Assembly: GCF_001625215.2 (NCBI RefSeq)
Contig: NC_030385.2
Location: 35,799,598 to 35,863,597, forward strand
Source: Daucus carota subsp. sativus
Taxonomy: Eukaryota; Streptophyta; Magnoliopsida; Apiales; Apiaceae
Length of the DNA stretch: 64,000 nt
Reading direction: 5' to 3'
Shown: in pieces, positions 47,692-58,138 of the stretch
Layout of the letters: the number at the start of each line of letters is the position of its first letter
Position numbering within the stretch: the stretch's first letter is position 1
Notes under the pieces: generated by a model
What the model was told of the DNA's origin: nothing
Seen by the model: only the letters and a program-made list of their open reading frames with translations
Databases searched by the model: none
Made by a program: the position numbers and the translations under genes

Positions 47692-48852
47692 TAGAATAAG
47701 TCCACTTCCACCATTTCAAACGTGTTGTGACAAGAAGAAGCTCATCCGAAGAGCAGCCGAAGAATCTGGAATACCTTATACTTTTGTTTCTGCAAACTCG
47801 TTCGGAGCCTATTTTGTGAACTCTCTTCTTCATCCGTATGATCAGAACCTCAAAAAGGTGACTGTCTATGGAACTGGTGAAGCCAAATGTGAGTTTTATT
47901 CCTTCATATTGCGTCTGAAGACGTGTATTTCATTTCAAATGACATGATTTGATTTATCATTTCAAATTAAATTTAAGTTCAACTTTTTTTGTGTATTCAA
48001 ACATGTCTTTTGATCGAATCTAGAATTTTAAATGAAATTCAGAAATTTGATCCCTATTTTGTGATGGACTGATTTTGAATATAGTCGGGTGCAATTACGA
48101 AAAAGACATAGCAGAATATACTGTGAAAGCTGCAACAGATGAACGAGCAGAAAACGGTTTAATTATCTACAGGCTACCAAAAAACGTGATCACACAATTA
48201 GATTTGATTTCTCGGTGGGAGAGAAAGACTGGACGCACCATGGAAAAGACCTTCATTTCCGACAAAGAAATGGTCAAGCTTTCGCAATGTAAGATCCTAG
48301 CTACATTATTTATTTGATCCCGTATTAGGTATATATGATATTGGAAGATCATGTAACAAATTTTATATGCAGCCTCGCCATTTCCTGAAGCCGTGGGAAT
48401 TGCGATATTCCATAGCATTTTTGTCAAGGGTGAGCAGATGAACTATGAACTGAAAGAGGATGACTTGGACGCGGTGGAACTTTATCCTGACTACGACTAC
48501 ACAACAGTTGATCAACTTCTTGATATTTTCGTGGTGGATCCGCCAGAACGAGGCGTTGCTGCGTTTCAGTAGTTGATTTCATTCTTTACTTTGATTGCTT
48601 ATAGTAATTAATTGTAAGCAATAAGAGGAAACGCTATAGCTTCAATCTATTAATTCTATCTTTAACAATTATTCTAGTTGTTTGCATATATGTAACGTCT
48701 GAATACTTATACTGCTATCATTTTTACTGTATGCTCTCTTATTCTCTTTATAGCGACTACCAGAAGCACCTATCTTTTTGACTTGCTGTTACTAGTGGTG
48801 TTAATTTATAAAAAACTTTGAGTTGGAATCATTCTGCATGTGCTTCTGGACT

Positions 48853-49583
48853 CAGTGGCGGAGGGGGGTGGGGCCATGGGGTGCACGTGCCCCCCGACTT
48901 TAAAAAAAAAAAAAAAAATTTGATGTAGGGCCCACATATTTACTATACTAAAATAAAACTTATTCTATTGTGCCCCCAGACTCTTGCTTTTACTCTCGGT
49001 TACTTTCCTCTTCTAAATTTAGCCAAAAGGGAGTGAGGGACAGAGCTTTCCAAGTTCCAAACATTTCTATCTTTTAAGTTCTTACCTTTTAATTCTTTTG
49101 TATTTTTCAATTCTCTCAGTCTTCTCTTTTGTGTATGTTTGCTTGTTTATTTATAATTGTTTATATGATACCTTTAGGGTTTGTGAATTGTGATTATGAA
49201 TTAAAGACTCTCCGAGTGATTTTTAAACACAAATTTAAATGGAGAGATTTTATAAAAGAAAGGTTGATTTGGTTATTTCTCAAGATGAGCAAGTTCTAAT
49301 GAGGAAGAAAGATAAGGTGAATAATCAGGAGGCTAAAGACATAAGTTTTACAAGTATAAAAAATGGTGACAAGTTGATAAATCTAGCAGACCTTGAAGCT
49401 GATCCTGGGCTAAGAATTCCTATTTGTGACTATAATGTCAATGACCAAGATGAAGAATTCCTATTTGTGACTATAATGTCAATGTCAATGACTATAATTC
49501 CTATTTATATATATTTTGTACTCTTACTATGTTAAAATTTTGAGAAATGCCCCCTTGAATGATATCTCCTGGCTCCGCCACTG
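48853..49583 (+). mobile_element. hAT deletion derivative retaining the start of a transposase
   Basis: The left end CAGTGGCGGAG and right end CTCCGCCACTG are inverted repeats typical of hAT elements. The 8-bp flanks CTTCTGGA (48843-48850) and CTTCTGGT (49584-49591) differ at one base, with two extra bases at the left. The 731-bp element contains an ORF like the N-terminus of TTF-type/ZMYM1-like hAT transposases. Confidence 0.7.
49239..49535 (+). pseudogene. N-terminal fragment of a hAT (TTF-type zinc finger) transposase
   Basis: The 98-codon frame starts MERFYKRKVDL, and its middle part (LADLEADPGLRIPICDYNVND) matches the pre-zinc-finger 'ADPGLR.. I.DY..ND' signature of ZMYM1-like hAT transposases. 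After that the frame ends in a short duplication (GAAGAATTCCTATTTGTGAC repeats GGAATTCCTATTTGTGAC-type sequence) and hydrophobic nonsense. The zinc finger, DDE core and dimerisation domain are absent, so the element is non-autonomous. Confidence 0.65.
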
Positions 49584-49591
49584 CTTCTGGT

Positions 49592-50029
49592 AGTCTGCTT
49601 GCTCTTAGTTTAATTCTCCGGAAATGTCATGTGAGTCCAGCCTGTGGGTATTTGTCACATTCTTGATTCCACCTTAGGAGACTGAAGAATCTATCATACA
49701 AAAGATTTATTTAACTACAAGGGAGGACATGTGAATAGTGTGTCAATATTTGTCTTTTGCTGAAAGGGAGATGAGTAGATCTGTTTTGAAGAATATGAGC
49801 ATTGCTTTTTAATCAGATCATATCTTGTAGAAACTAAAGATTAGAGTTAGAAATCTTGAATATTCAGCAGAAGAATGATGTATGAAGTAACTTCCAGAAG
49901 TAGCCAAGTCAACACTACAAGCCTTAACAAGGAATATTACATTCTTTTAATTTCCCGACTTCCGAGCAACTTCGACCACATTGTTTAGGTTTAGTGTTTA
50001 CACAGTACTATCCCGTTTTATTGTTTACT
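49592..50029. other. spacer with no recognised feature
   Basis: No gene or terminal repeat seen. Confidence 0.4.
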
Positions 50030-50816
50030 AGCCTTTAACCCGTGCAAAGCACGGACGAGTATATAATTCGTAATTTATTAATTATAATTTAAATCTTAAC
50101 ATCATTTTATTAGTATTTTAGTATTAATAAATTGGATTTTAATTAAATTATATTAACCAACTGATTATATCTTCTAACGAAAATTTAGCTTGCACAATTT
50201 ATTATCTATCTATAAATATTGTTCTGATATTAATATGTGACATTTTATTATTCAATTAATTTTAAATCAAATTTTTCATATTTCATATATCTTCATATGT
50301 TACGTAATGGTTTGTGTTTGTAATGAAATAAAACACGTTAGAGTTAAATTTTGAGTAGAATACGTTATAATTAAAAAGTAGCGTCTCTAATTATTTATAT
50401 GTATTTTAGACAAAAGATATTCAAAATTATATATTTATAATTAGTTATACATTTATATATAAGTATTTTTTTTTAATATTAACATATGTTATTAACAGTA
50501 GTTCCATCTTTTGTCAACTAATTATAAATTATTTAAAAAGATATATTTAAAAAGATATACATAAAGAGTGTTTTTAGTATATGAAATTGTTTGATAGATA
50601 TCTACATGTTGTAGACTTTTAGTCTTAGAGGAGAGTACCAAACCAACCAAACCAAAATTTTGTACGACTACAAATTATACCCATGTTGGCTTTTTATAGT
50701 ATAGTATAGATTAATATGATTGTATTGTTAATTGGGGATTTATCCCTTTAATTTAATGAAATGAATTTGCATTTTGTCAAAACTTAATGATCCGTGCTAA
50801 GCACGGGTTTAAATAA
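50030..50816. repeat. element bounded by inverted CCCGTGC..GCACGG ends
   Basis: The left boundary TTTAACCCGTGCAAAGCACG is mirrored at the right by TCCGTGCTAAGCACGGGTTT. Each end is also a small hairpin. Such ACCCGTGC/GCACGGGT ends mark common plant non-autonomous elements. I cannot assign a superfamily or find a target duplication. Confidence 0.5.
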
Positions 50817-51550
50817 ATTTTTAAAATTTATTACTTATTGGAAGAATAATGTTTTTTTAATTATATTATCATATTTTTATTATAATAATTTAAATTCTTG
50901 TTTTTTAAATGATATTTAAATTATTGTTATTTAAAAATAAGACTTTCTATATATTAAAATTTGATCTTATTATAAATTTATTTCATAACAATATGGGTCC
51001 TCGTTCTATGGAGTTCACAAAATAAGGAGTATTGGAGTCCAAAATTATATAAAAATAATCTATTCGTTTTAATTTTACTTTGTTTAGTCTACAATATCTG
51101 TAAACATCCGACAATCTGCAGATTAAATTCTACAGTATAATCTTTGCAATCAAAAAATAAAACAATTATTTTATAAATCAATAAACACTATATATGTTCT
51201 AAAATATAACTCATAAGAGAATAATGATCTTAATGATTGCTGGAGTCGAAAGATGTTAATGATTAATTGATAATTATATTTAAAACTACTTAAAGATGAT
51301 AAATTATATATAAATTTGAATAATTAAAAATATTATTTATGACTAAACTAAAAGATTATGACCGCTTAAATGTGGATTTTATGAAACTTAACTCTAAAAA
51401 TATGTTTTATTTTAGTGAAATCATTATATTGTTTGATGATTTTTAAATTGTGAAAATAATATTCAAGATCAACACATATAAGATCGTTTATAGCGTTTTT
51501 AATCTCGAATAAAATTCAAAATTTTAAGTCGTAATTGTTATATTCAATCT
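50817..51550. other. very AT-rich spacer
   Basis: No feature recognised. Confidence 0.4.
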
Positions 51551-52600
51551 AATAGGCAAACGTTATATAATTACATTTGGAGTTCTTGTAAATATAACAA
51601 TGGTGTTGTAGTTGTTTAACAAACTAATATTGTAGTTTGACAAAGTTAATTAACTTTCCAAAACTAATTTGATATCAAATTGACGAATGTCTTGTGTTTC
51701 GATTCTTTTATTATATGTTGCAATATGGATACTGACTTCATTCTCTTCGAGTTTCTGTTTGTCAAGTCAGTGTTACCACCGTCTTATTCATTTTTATCGC
51801 AATGTTCTGAAGAGCACCGAATGAATTAAAATTTATATTAATAATTTTTAATTGTTTTAGATTTATAATATGTATGTGTAATATTATTTAATTTGTAATT
51901 GTTTTAGACTTATAACAGGCATGTGTAATGTTGGTTGGTTGGAGTTCTCGCACATCTAGCGGTGTTATTTGTTTGTATGACAAATTAATATAAAAGTCGA
52001 AAGAAATTTTTAAGTTATATAAATTAAATATATTTTATAGAAAAAATTGGCGATAAATAATGAAACAACAATAAAACAAAATAATAATAGAGTTTTTCAG
52101 CCTGTTTTTTATTTTATGTTCTCAAATCCACACAAAAACTCCGCCGACTCCTTAAATTTATTTGATATGAATTTTATTGAGTTGATACATATTTAATTGA
52201 TAGAACTTTAAAACGATTAATTCCTATGTTAAATTGTTCGATAAATCTATAATTTGTAATTAATTTAGAGTTATAATAGATGTGTGTTACGTATATTAAT
52301 CCATAATTGTTTTAGAGTTAGAATAGGTAATTCTAATGTGGTTGGAGTTCTTTTAGACGTAATAGTATTAGTTGTTTGTATGATAAACTAATATAGAAGT
52401 CTGAAGGAATTTTTAAGTTAAATATGTTTTATAAATAAAATTCATTATTTAATATATTTTATGTTCTCAGATCCGCACAAAAGCTCTGTTGACTCCCTAT
52501 ATTTATTTGATAAAATTTTTATAGAGAATTCATATTTATGTGATAAAGATTTTATGGAGTTAATTTCTAAGTTAAATTGTTTCGGTTTTAAATATAAAAA
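51550..52600. repeat. degenerate direct repeats, period about 350-400 bp
   Basis: Related blocks recur: TGGAGTTCTT.. with GTTGTTTAACAAACTAATAT near 51580, GGTTGGAGTTCT with TTGTTTGTATGACAAATTAATAT near 51938, and GGTTGGAGTTC with GTTTGTATGATAAACTAATAT near 52340. ATGTTCTCA..ATCC.CACAAAA occurs at 52116 and 52461. These are diverged tandem copies of an unknown unit. Confidence 0.6.
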
Positions 52601-53956
52601 TATTTATTTATATTGGGATAGAATTCTATATCATGAATAATCGTTATGTAAAAAAATCCTGATCAATATATATAACTTATATCCTTTAATAAGAGTATAA
52701 TACTTTTAATAGGAGTATAATAATCATATAATAATAATTATTAAATATAATATATGATTACCAAATTTTGGTACTGGTACCGATGTTCCACCAAAACGTG
52801 GTTTCGCGGTATTGATTTCCCGAAGGTTAATTTTTTTCTTTATAGTTAACAATTTAAACCCAAAATTTTATTCATAAAAAAAAAATTTGAAAAAATATCA
52901 TGAAACTATATATTTGGGAGTCTCAAAATACTGTCAAAAGTAATGTAACGAAACTTCCCGGAGGGGAGTAACTTACATTTTTGATTTTTCAGATTTGGAA
53001 TTCTATTAATTTTCCGATTTAGATATTAAATTCTTGATTATTCGATGTTCATTAGTTTGAGCCTATTCAATTTCGATATTTTAAATTTTTAATTCAGGAA
53101 TATAATGGGATCTCAGTAATTCAACTTGACTTGTTTGTTATGTAGTTTGAGTTGGAATATCAAAACATATTTAGTTTATTAAATAAGGCTAGTTCTAATT
53201 AATAGAGTATTATAAAGATCAAACTTAATTTTAACAAGGAAAAGCTCTACATTATAAAGAATGATTTAATTGTTTCAATCTAAAATTAAAAACTGATTGT
53301 ATTTTTAATGTTCGAAATGCCAGTTGTATCAGTAGAGAAATGGAGATCGGAGATTTTGAACTACAATATTTCGACTTGCGACGCGTATAAATTTATGTGG
53401 GGATGCAATTAACTATTCATTGTAAATTCTATTTTGGTCCTCATTTTCTTTTGGAGTAAACGACAAAGTGGTGAATGTTATTTTTCGAATTTTACATGAT
53501 ATTGGTTGGACTTTAAAAACTACATAATGATAATCGGAGTTTACTTATTAATAAGGCGGAGGCCGTGAAGCTCTGTTAATTTTCCTCCGTTAACTCCAAA
53601 AAATAAAAAAATAAACGACAAAGTAGTGACATGTAATTTTCCAAATTTTCCAAAATGTCGGATGATTTCCACTATTTTGTTGTTTACTTTTCTTTTTTTT
53701 ATTTTGCTAAATCATATTGGCTTTCACTTTAATTGTGACTTGTGAGAACTTAAATTGATTTAACGACTGAAATTAATTAAATTAAACTAGTTAAGAAGCA
53801 TATATATGAAAATCTTATGGTCGAACGGCACTGATCTCATTAACCAATTAGTATTACAAACGCCTGCAGAACGCTTATAACTTTATTCAAAACTGAAAAG
53901 TACCATGCCATGAATCATGCATGATATAGTTTAGCAATTATTTGATCCTAACATCT
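52601..53956. other. spacer with a possible weak inverted repeat
   Basis: AAACGACAAAGTGGTGAATG (about 53458) and CCACTATTTTGTTGTTTACT (about 53669) are roughly inverted, and a second AACGACAAAGTAGTGACATG lies at about 53614. This may be a decayed MITE. No gene is seen. Confidence 0.35.
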
Positions 53957-55685
53957 TTAAACAAGCATTCTGACGAAGTTCTCAGCCCGGGGTTGACGTT
54001 GCGGGACGAACAACATGGTCTCAGCATTGCTGTATTTCAGATTCGATGCTTGCTCTTCAGAAATTTGCAGAATATTGGCCAACACACTCACTGGTAGTCC
54101 CCGGAACACTGAGCCCCTGCCTGCAATTGGAGTAATCATCGCATTGTCATTGGTCTTGAACGACACCCATCTGAATCCCTGGCTTCCTGCTTGGATCATC
54201 ACCGCGAAATTCTGAGGCACTAGCACTAGTTGTCCTTTCTGGAGGCGCTCGTTAAATACTTGTTGCCCTTGGTTGTTTACAATCTGGATTCTTGCTTCTC
54301 CATTTGTCGCGTAGATGATGCTGTGCGCATTCAAGACCCAGTGGGGTGCCAGTATAGCATGCTGATCATCAAGATTAGCGTTTATTAGTTAAGTGTAAGA
54401 AATTTATGATTGCAATTAATTAAAATTAATCAGGGTTATGACTTATGAAATAACCTTGCGGAGATGGCCTCTTTCAGCACTAAGTCTGACGTCTGCGAGG
54501 ATGGGGAGATGGTGGCTGTTGAGGGAGATGAGATGTCCGGCTTGTGGATTGTAGAAATCAGCGCGGTCTATGTTGTCAAGGTTGGTCCTGATTCTGACGG
54601 AGCAGCTGGTTTCTTCAATGCCATTCCCTCGCCCTTTGCCTTGTCCTTGTTCTTGTTCTTGTTGCCTTTCCTCTTCTTCGCCTTCTTGATGTTGTCTGTC
54701 AGGTATTTCTAATTGAAGCTCCTTTTCGACGATGATGATGTGGCCTTGTTTCACATTCTCCCCGTTAAGCTTCCTTCCCATTTCACTGTTCACCTTGAAT
54801 GCATTCACCAAACTCTCCGCGTCAAAGGCCTTGAGAACACTATCCCCTTGGAATTGTTGAATTAGTGGCTGTTCTTGCTGTCCTTGTTGTTTCTGTCCTT
54901 GCGGGTTCCCTAATACAAAGAATCTCTGCAACAGGGTGGACATCAATTAGCATGGTTTATTTTTATTTTTGGACAAAATATGACTTATAGCCTTACAAAT
55001 GAGTATATGTTCTAATAAATTCTCGGGATGAGCCAGGGTCGAACCCAGAACCTGGGCTGACAAGTGAGATGACAAATGTATATGTACCTGAGGAATGCTG
55101 TCAAGCTGATTCACTCTGTTGGTGGTGTCGAACATCACCACAAGCTGGACATCCTGATCACCATTGTTGTAAATCCAGTGAGCAACTCCAGCTGGAATAA
55201 TAAGCATGTCACCTTTTTTGAACCTGTGCACCCTCTGATGCCTATCTCTCGGTCTATCGCCCCTCTGGTCCTGAGGTGACTGGAACGTCTCAGCACAACC
55301 CGGAATCACAAGTCCATAAAATCCCCTGCCTGCACAAACAAATTCATCAGAAACTTGACCAAAATGTACACACATTTGTATTTATGATAACAATACCTTG
55401 TTCAACAAAGACCATGAGTACAGAATTTGTGTAAGAGGGCACAAAGAGGCCTTTTTGGCGGATGGTGTGTTTGAGGAACGCCACACCAGCGCACCTGAAC
55501 TGCTTCTGATCAGGGTTAAAGAACTCGGTTCTGCCCCCTTCTGACTCAATACTGGAACTAGGTTGCAGAGCATTGATGCGCTCGAAGTTGCACTCTTGCT
55601 GCTCCCGCAAGCCATTTTGCCTAGCAATGCAGCTATGGATAAGCAGAAGAGAAGTAAAGATAATTAAAGACAACTTAATAGCCAT
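53957..55685 (-). CDS. 11S globulin (legumin) seed-storage protein, copy 3
   Basis: Four exons on the minus strand: 55397-55685, 55088-55329, 54455-54925 and 53957-54361, 1407 nt in total (468 aa). It has a signal peptide (MAIKLSLIIFTSLLLIHSC), two cupin domains, the four conserved cysteines, an Asn-Gly cleavage site (GRGNGIEETSC) and the C-terminus VRMLV. It is the longest copy because its acidic-chain variable region is expanded (EGEEEERQQEQEQGQGKGRG). The basic chain second exon starts HAILAPHW where copies 1 and 2 have NAM[MV]APHW. Intron 2 is 162 bp against 76-91 bp in the others and holds an inserted tRNA-like sequence. The coding frame is intact. Confidence 0.94.
54960..55080 (-). repeat. 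insert with tRNA-like B box in intron 2 of globulin copy 3
   Basis: On the minus strand GGTTCGACCCT, within CTGGGTTCGACCCTGG, looks like a Pol III B box. The insert of about 80 bp is missing from the same intron in copies 1 and 2. It may be a SINE or retroelement fragment; no A box or target duplication is clear. Confidence 0.4.
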
Positions 55686-55763
55686 TGCTGCTAATAGAAG
55701 AAGCTAGCTAACTATGTTTGTTAGTGTTGTTTTGAGGTGAAGTGGCGAAGAGAAAGCGTTTGG

Positions 55764-55837
55764 TATTTATAGGAGCAGAGGGGTGCATGGACTTGACAGA
55801 TCATGGGTTGCATGCTGGACAGGTTGCATTCTGCATG
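55764..55837 (-). promoter_or_regulatory. TATA box and RY elements of 11S globulin copy 3
   Basis: TATAAATA (minus strand) is at 55764-55771. TGCATG/CATGCA motifs are at 55784-55789, 55809-55814 and 55832-55837, with spacing almost the same as in copy 2. Confidence 0.72.
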
Positions 55838-57424
55838 CACAGGAGCCACAAGGTCTTTACACCTAGCAAGTGCTGATGAAGCTAGCATCAATTACAGTAC
55901 TTATCCGTTGAAGGAAGCATCCAAATATGCATGCAATTCTAACACTTATCTGTTCAAGTCTAGAGGAAGAACACAAAAATGCATGCAAGTTTGTTAAAGG
56001 AAGGAAATTGGATAGACTTGGATGTGGAAAATGGTGATGTTAGCGGAATATACAAAGAATATGCTTTGGGTTTGGTAAATTTTAATTTGTTTTTACATAT
56101 TAAATTTACTTTTTATCAAGAAAGCATATTAAATTTACCGTAAATTGTCCATTTATTTTATTAAAAAATAATTTGAATTTATAATTATGCTTTGTAAAAG
56201 AGGCTATTACATATAAATTGTGTTCAAATATCTCAGATTAATATCCTTATTCCGTAATTTCACCGATTAAATCCGACTTTCGTTTTTTATTTTCGCCTGG
56301 TAATACTCATTCCTTTTTTTTATATATAATTTGCCCTCCTTCCCCTCTTCAACTCTTTATTTGTTCTCTTTCTCAAAAACGAAAAACAATTTAATCATTA
56401 GAAATATGAGAATAAATAATAATACAAAATAAAATATGCAATCATCAACTGCTGCTTTTTCACATGAAAATCTCGATGATGATTCAATTCACGACGACTT
56501 CTTTTTTCGCGCAACTTCGTTATGCGAAGATCGTTTCTTCAAAATTTAAATGATATCCAACTTCGTCAATTATTAGCCAGTTTAATTTCTAACTTTTAAC
56601 AAGGATATTTCGTCTCTCAAAAAAAAACAAGGATATTTCGTTGTATTCCATTTCATATCAAAAATTTTCTTTTTTATAATTATTTCATATCAAAATTTAT
56701 AACAATATTATGTTGTGAAAGTTGAGCTCTGCGATATTTATCATCGTGTTATATTTGATACAAGTCATACGAATCACCCAAAATATCGTGCAACACCTTC
56801 TTGAAAATATTACCGAAACACATAACAAGACATACAAAAGCATCAAAACAAACATAAACATCTCAAAAAGATGAGCACTACCTTGATGACAAAGTACTCA
56901 ACAAGAACTCACCTAAAAAGATTAAATCTTGGTTTTATTGATAAAACGGATAACTATAAGAGAAGATGGAATAGCGAAGATGATTAATCAAGAGAGGGGA
57001 TGAAAGATGAAGAACGGAGAAGTGACAAGTAGAATCATGGAAGTTGACTCTCAAAACGGCAAACCCTAACAAATTGATATTTTTAGTAGGTTTGTAGTCG
57101 ATTTTACACAGATTAATTGATTTGATGCATTTAAACTTACATTATAGTAGTACTTTAGACTTCTTCGTCTTACAATATCATTCTTGTTCTTCTTCCTTAT
57201 ATTTCTGTGGCTTCTTTCCTTATTTACTCCTCCTTTTCTAATTATACAAGTTCTTAAAGAAAATATGAAGATATACTGTCTCAAGTACTTATGGAAACCG
57301 ATCGTCGATCGAGTTTGCCCTTGCAGTGTTAGATGGCAAAGTTAATCTGCAGCCATTTCTCCTGTAGGGTGTTGGTCCCCCGGCGTATGACTGCTGGAGA
57401 GTCACTATCAAGCATATTATTTAG
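55838..57424. other. spacer upstream of globulin copy 3
   Basis: Further TGCATG motifs to about 55990 may be distal promoter. Beyond that no gene is recognised. The minus-strand ORF at 57066-57284 is low-complexity and resembles nothing. Confidence 0.4.
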
Positions 57425-57884
57425 AGGGGTGTATTGGATTGAGATTTTAAAGCATTTTTTTGCATTCATGAAATCCGAGGGTATTCGATTGGGATTGTTT
57501 GAAATCCATTAAAATCTTGAGTTATTCAATTGGGATTTCAAATTATGCTAAAAAATCTGGTGGTATTCAATTGGGATTTTAAATTATACTTTAAAATCCG
57601 ATGGTATTCAATTGGGATTGTTTAAAATCCATTAAAATCTGATGGTATTCAAATGCTGATGAATTTTTTTGCATTTCATAAAATGATGGATTTTGTGGCA
57701 TTCTTCAGTGTATTTTAAGTTTTTTGAAATCCCATCAAAATCAATGGGATTTTGAAGCATTGTGCTTAAATCCTATCAACTCTGCGACATTTTATCAAGA
57801 ATCCGCACAAAATCAAAATCAGACACAATCCATTAAAATCCATAGACTAAAAACAATCTATTAAAATCCCAATCGAATACACCT
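57425..57884. mobile_element. MITE with AGGGGTGTATT ends and internal repeats
   Basis: The left end AGGGGTGTATTGGATTGAGA is mirrored by TCCCAATCGAATACACCT at the right. The interior has about five copies of GGTATTCAATTGGGATT-type units. It is about 460 bp and non-coding. No clear target duplication, so the superfamily is open. Confidence 0.6.
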
Positions 57885-58138
57885 GTCTTAGTAGTTGTTG
57901 GATTGTAGTTATGGGCGTCGTGATCATTTACGTTTTATTTTTATCAAAATTCTACATGTCCACCGCTGGACGTACTAAGGGCGAAATAATCTGAAACTAA
58001 AAATTCATTTGTTTGACATTTAATAACCACTGGACGAGTAGCGTATAGCACTTTTTTTAAATCTGGTCTATATTCACAACATTCTAATGATTAACAAATG
58101 AAAGGAACATCTATCATTTCTTAACTTATGATAATTGG
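57885..58138. other. spacer and probable patellin 3' UTR
   Basis: No feature beyond likely 3' untranslated sequence of the patellin gene. Confidence 0.4.

Larger units (their letters stand above)
40610..48572 (+). pseudogene. NmrA/PCBER-family NADPH reductase (eugenol/isoeugenol synthase-like), broken by a frameshift and a copia insertion
   Basis: The pieces are exon 1 40610-40923, exon 2 41013-41052 plus 47697-47888, exon 3 48085-48288 and exon 4 48373-48572. The NADPH-binding GATGYFG motif is near the N-terminus, and the family's catalytic lysine is probably in CCDKKKLIRR. SANSFGAYFVNSLLHPY and YGTGEAK follow the eugenol/isoeugenol-synthase style, and the C-terminus ends VAAFQ. These cytosolic enzymes make allyl- or propenyl-phenols from coniferyl-type esters; PCBER or a related reductase is the alternative. 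Lesion 1: after SKTQLL (near 40761) the frame shifts, so ESMGVTVFVGELDEHEKLV is read only in the next frame. Lesion 2: a 6.6-kb copia element splits exon 2 after GNEVD. Splice sites and downstream frame are otherwise intact, so decay is recent. Confidence 0.88.
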
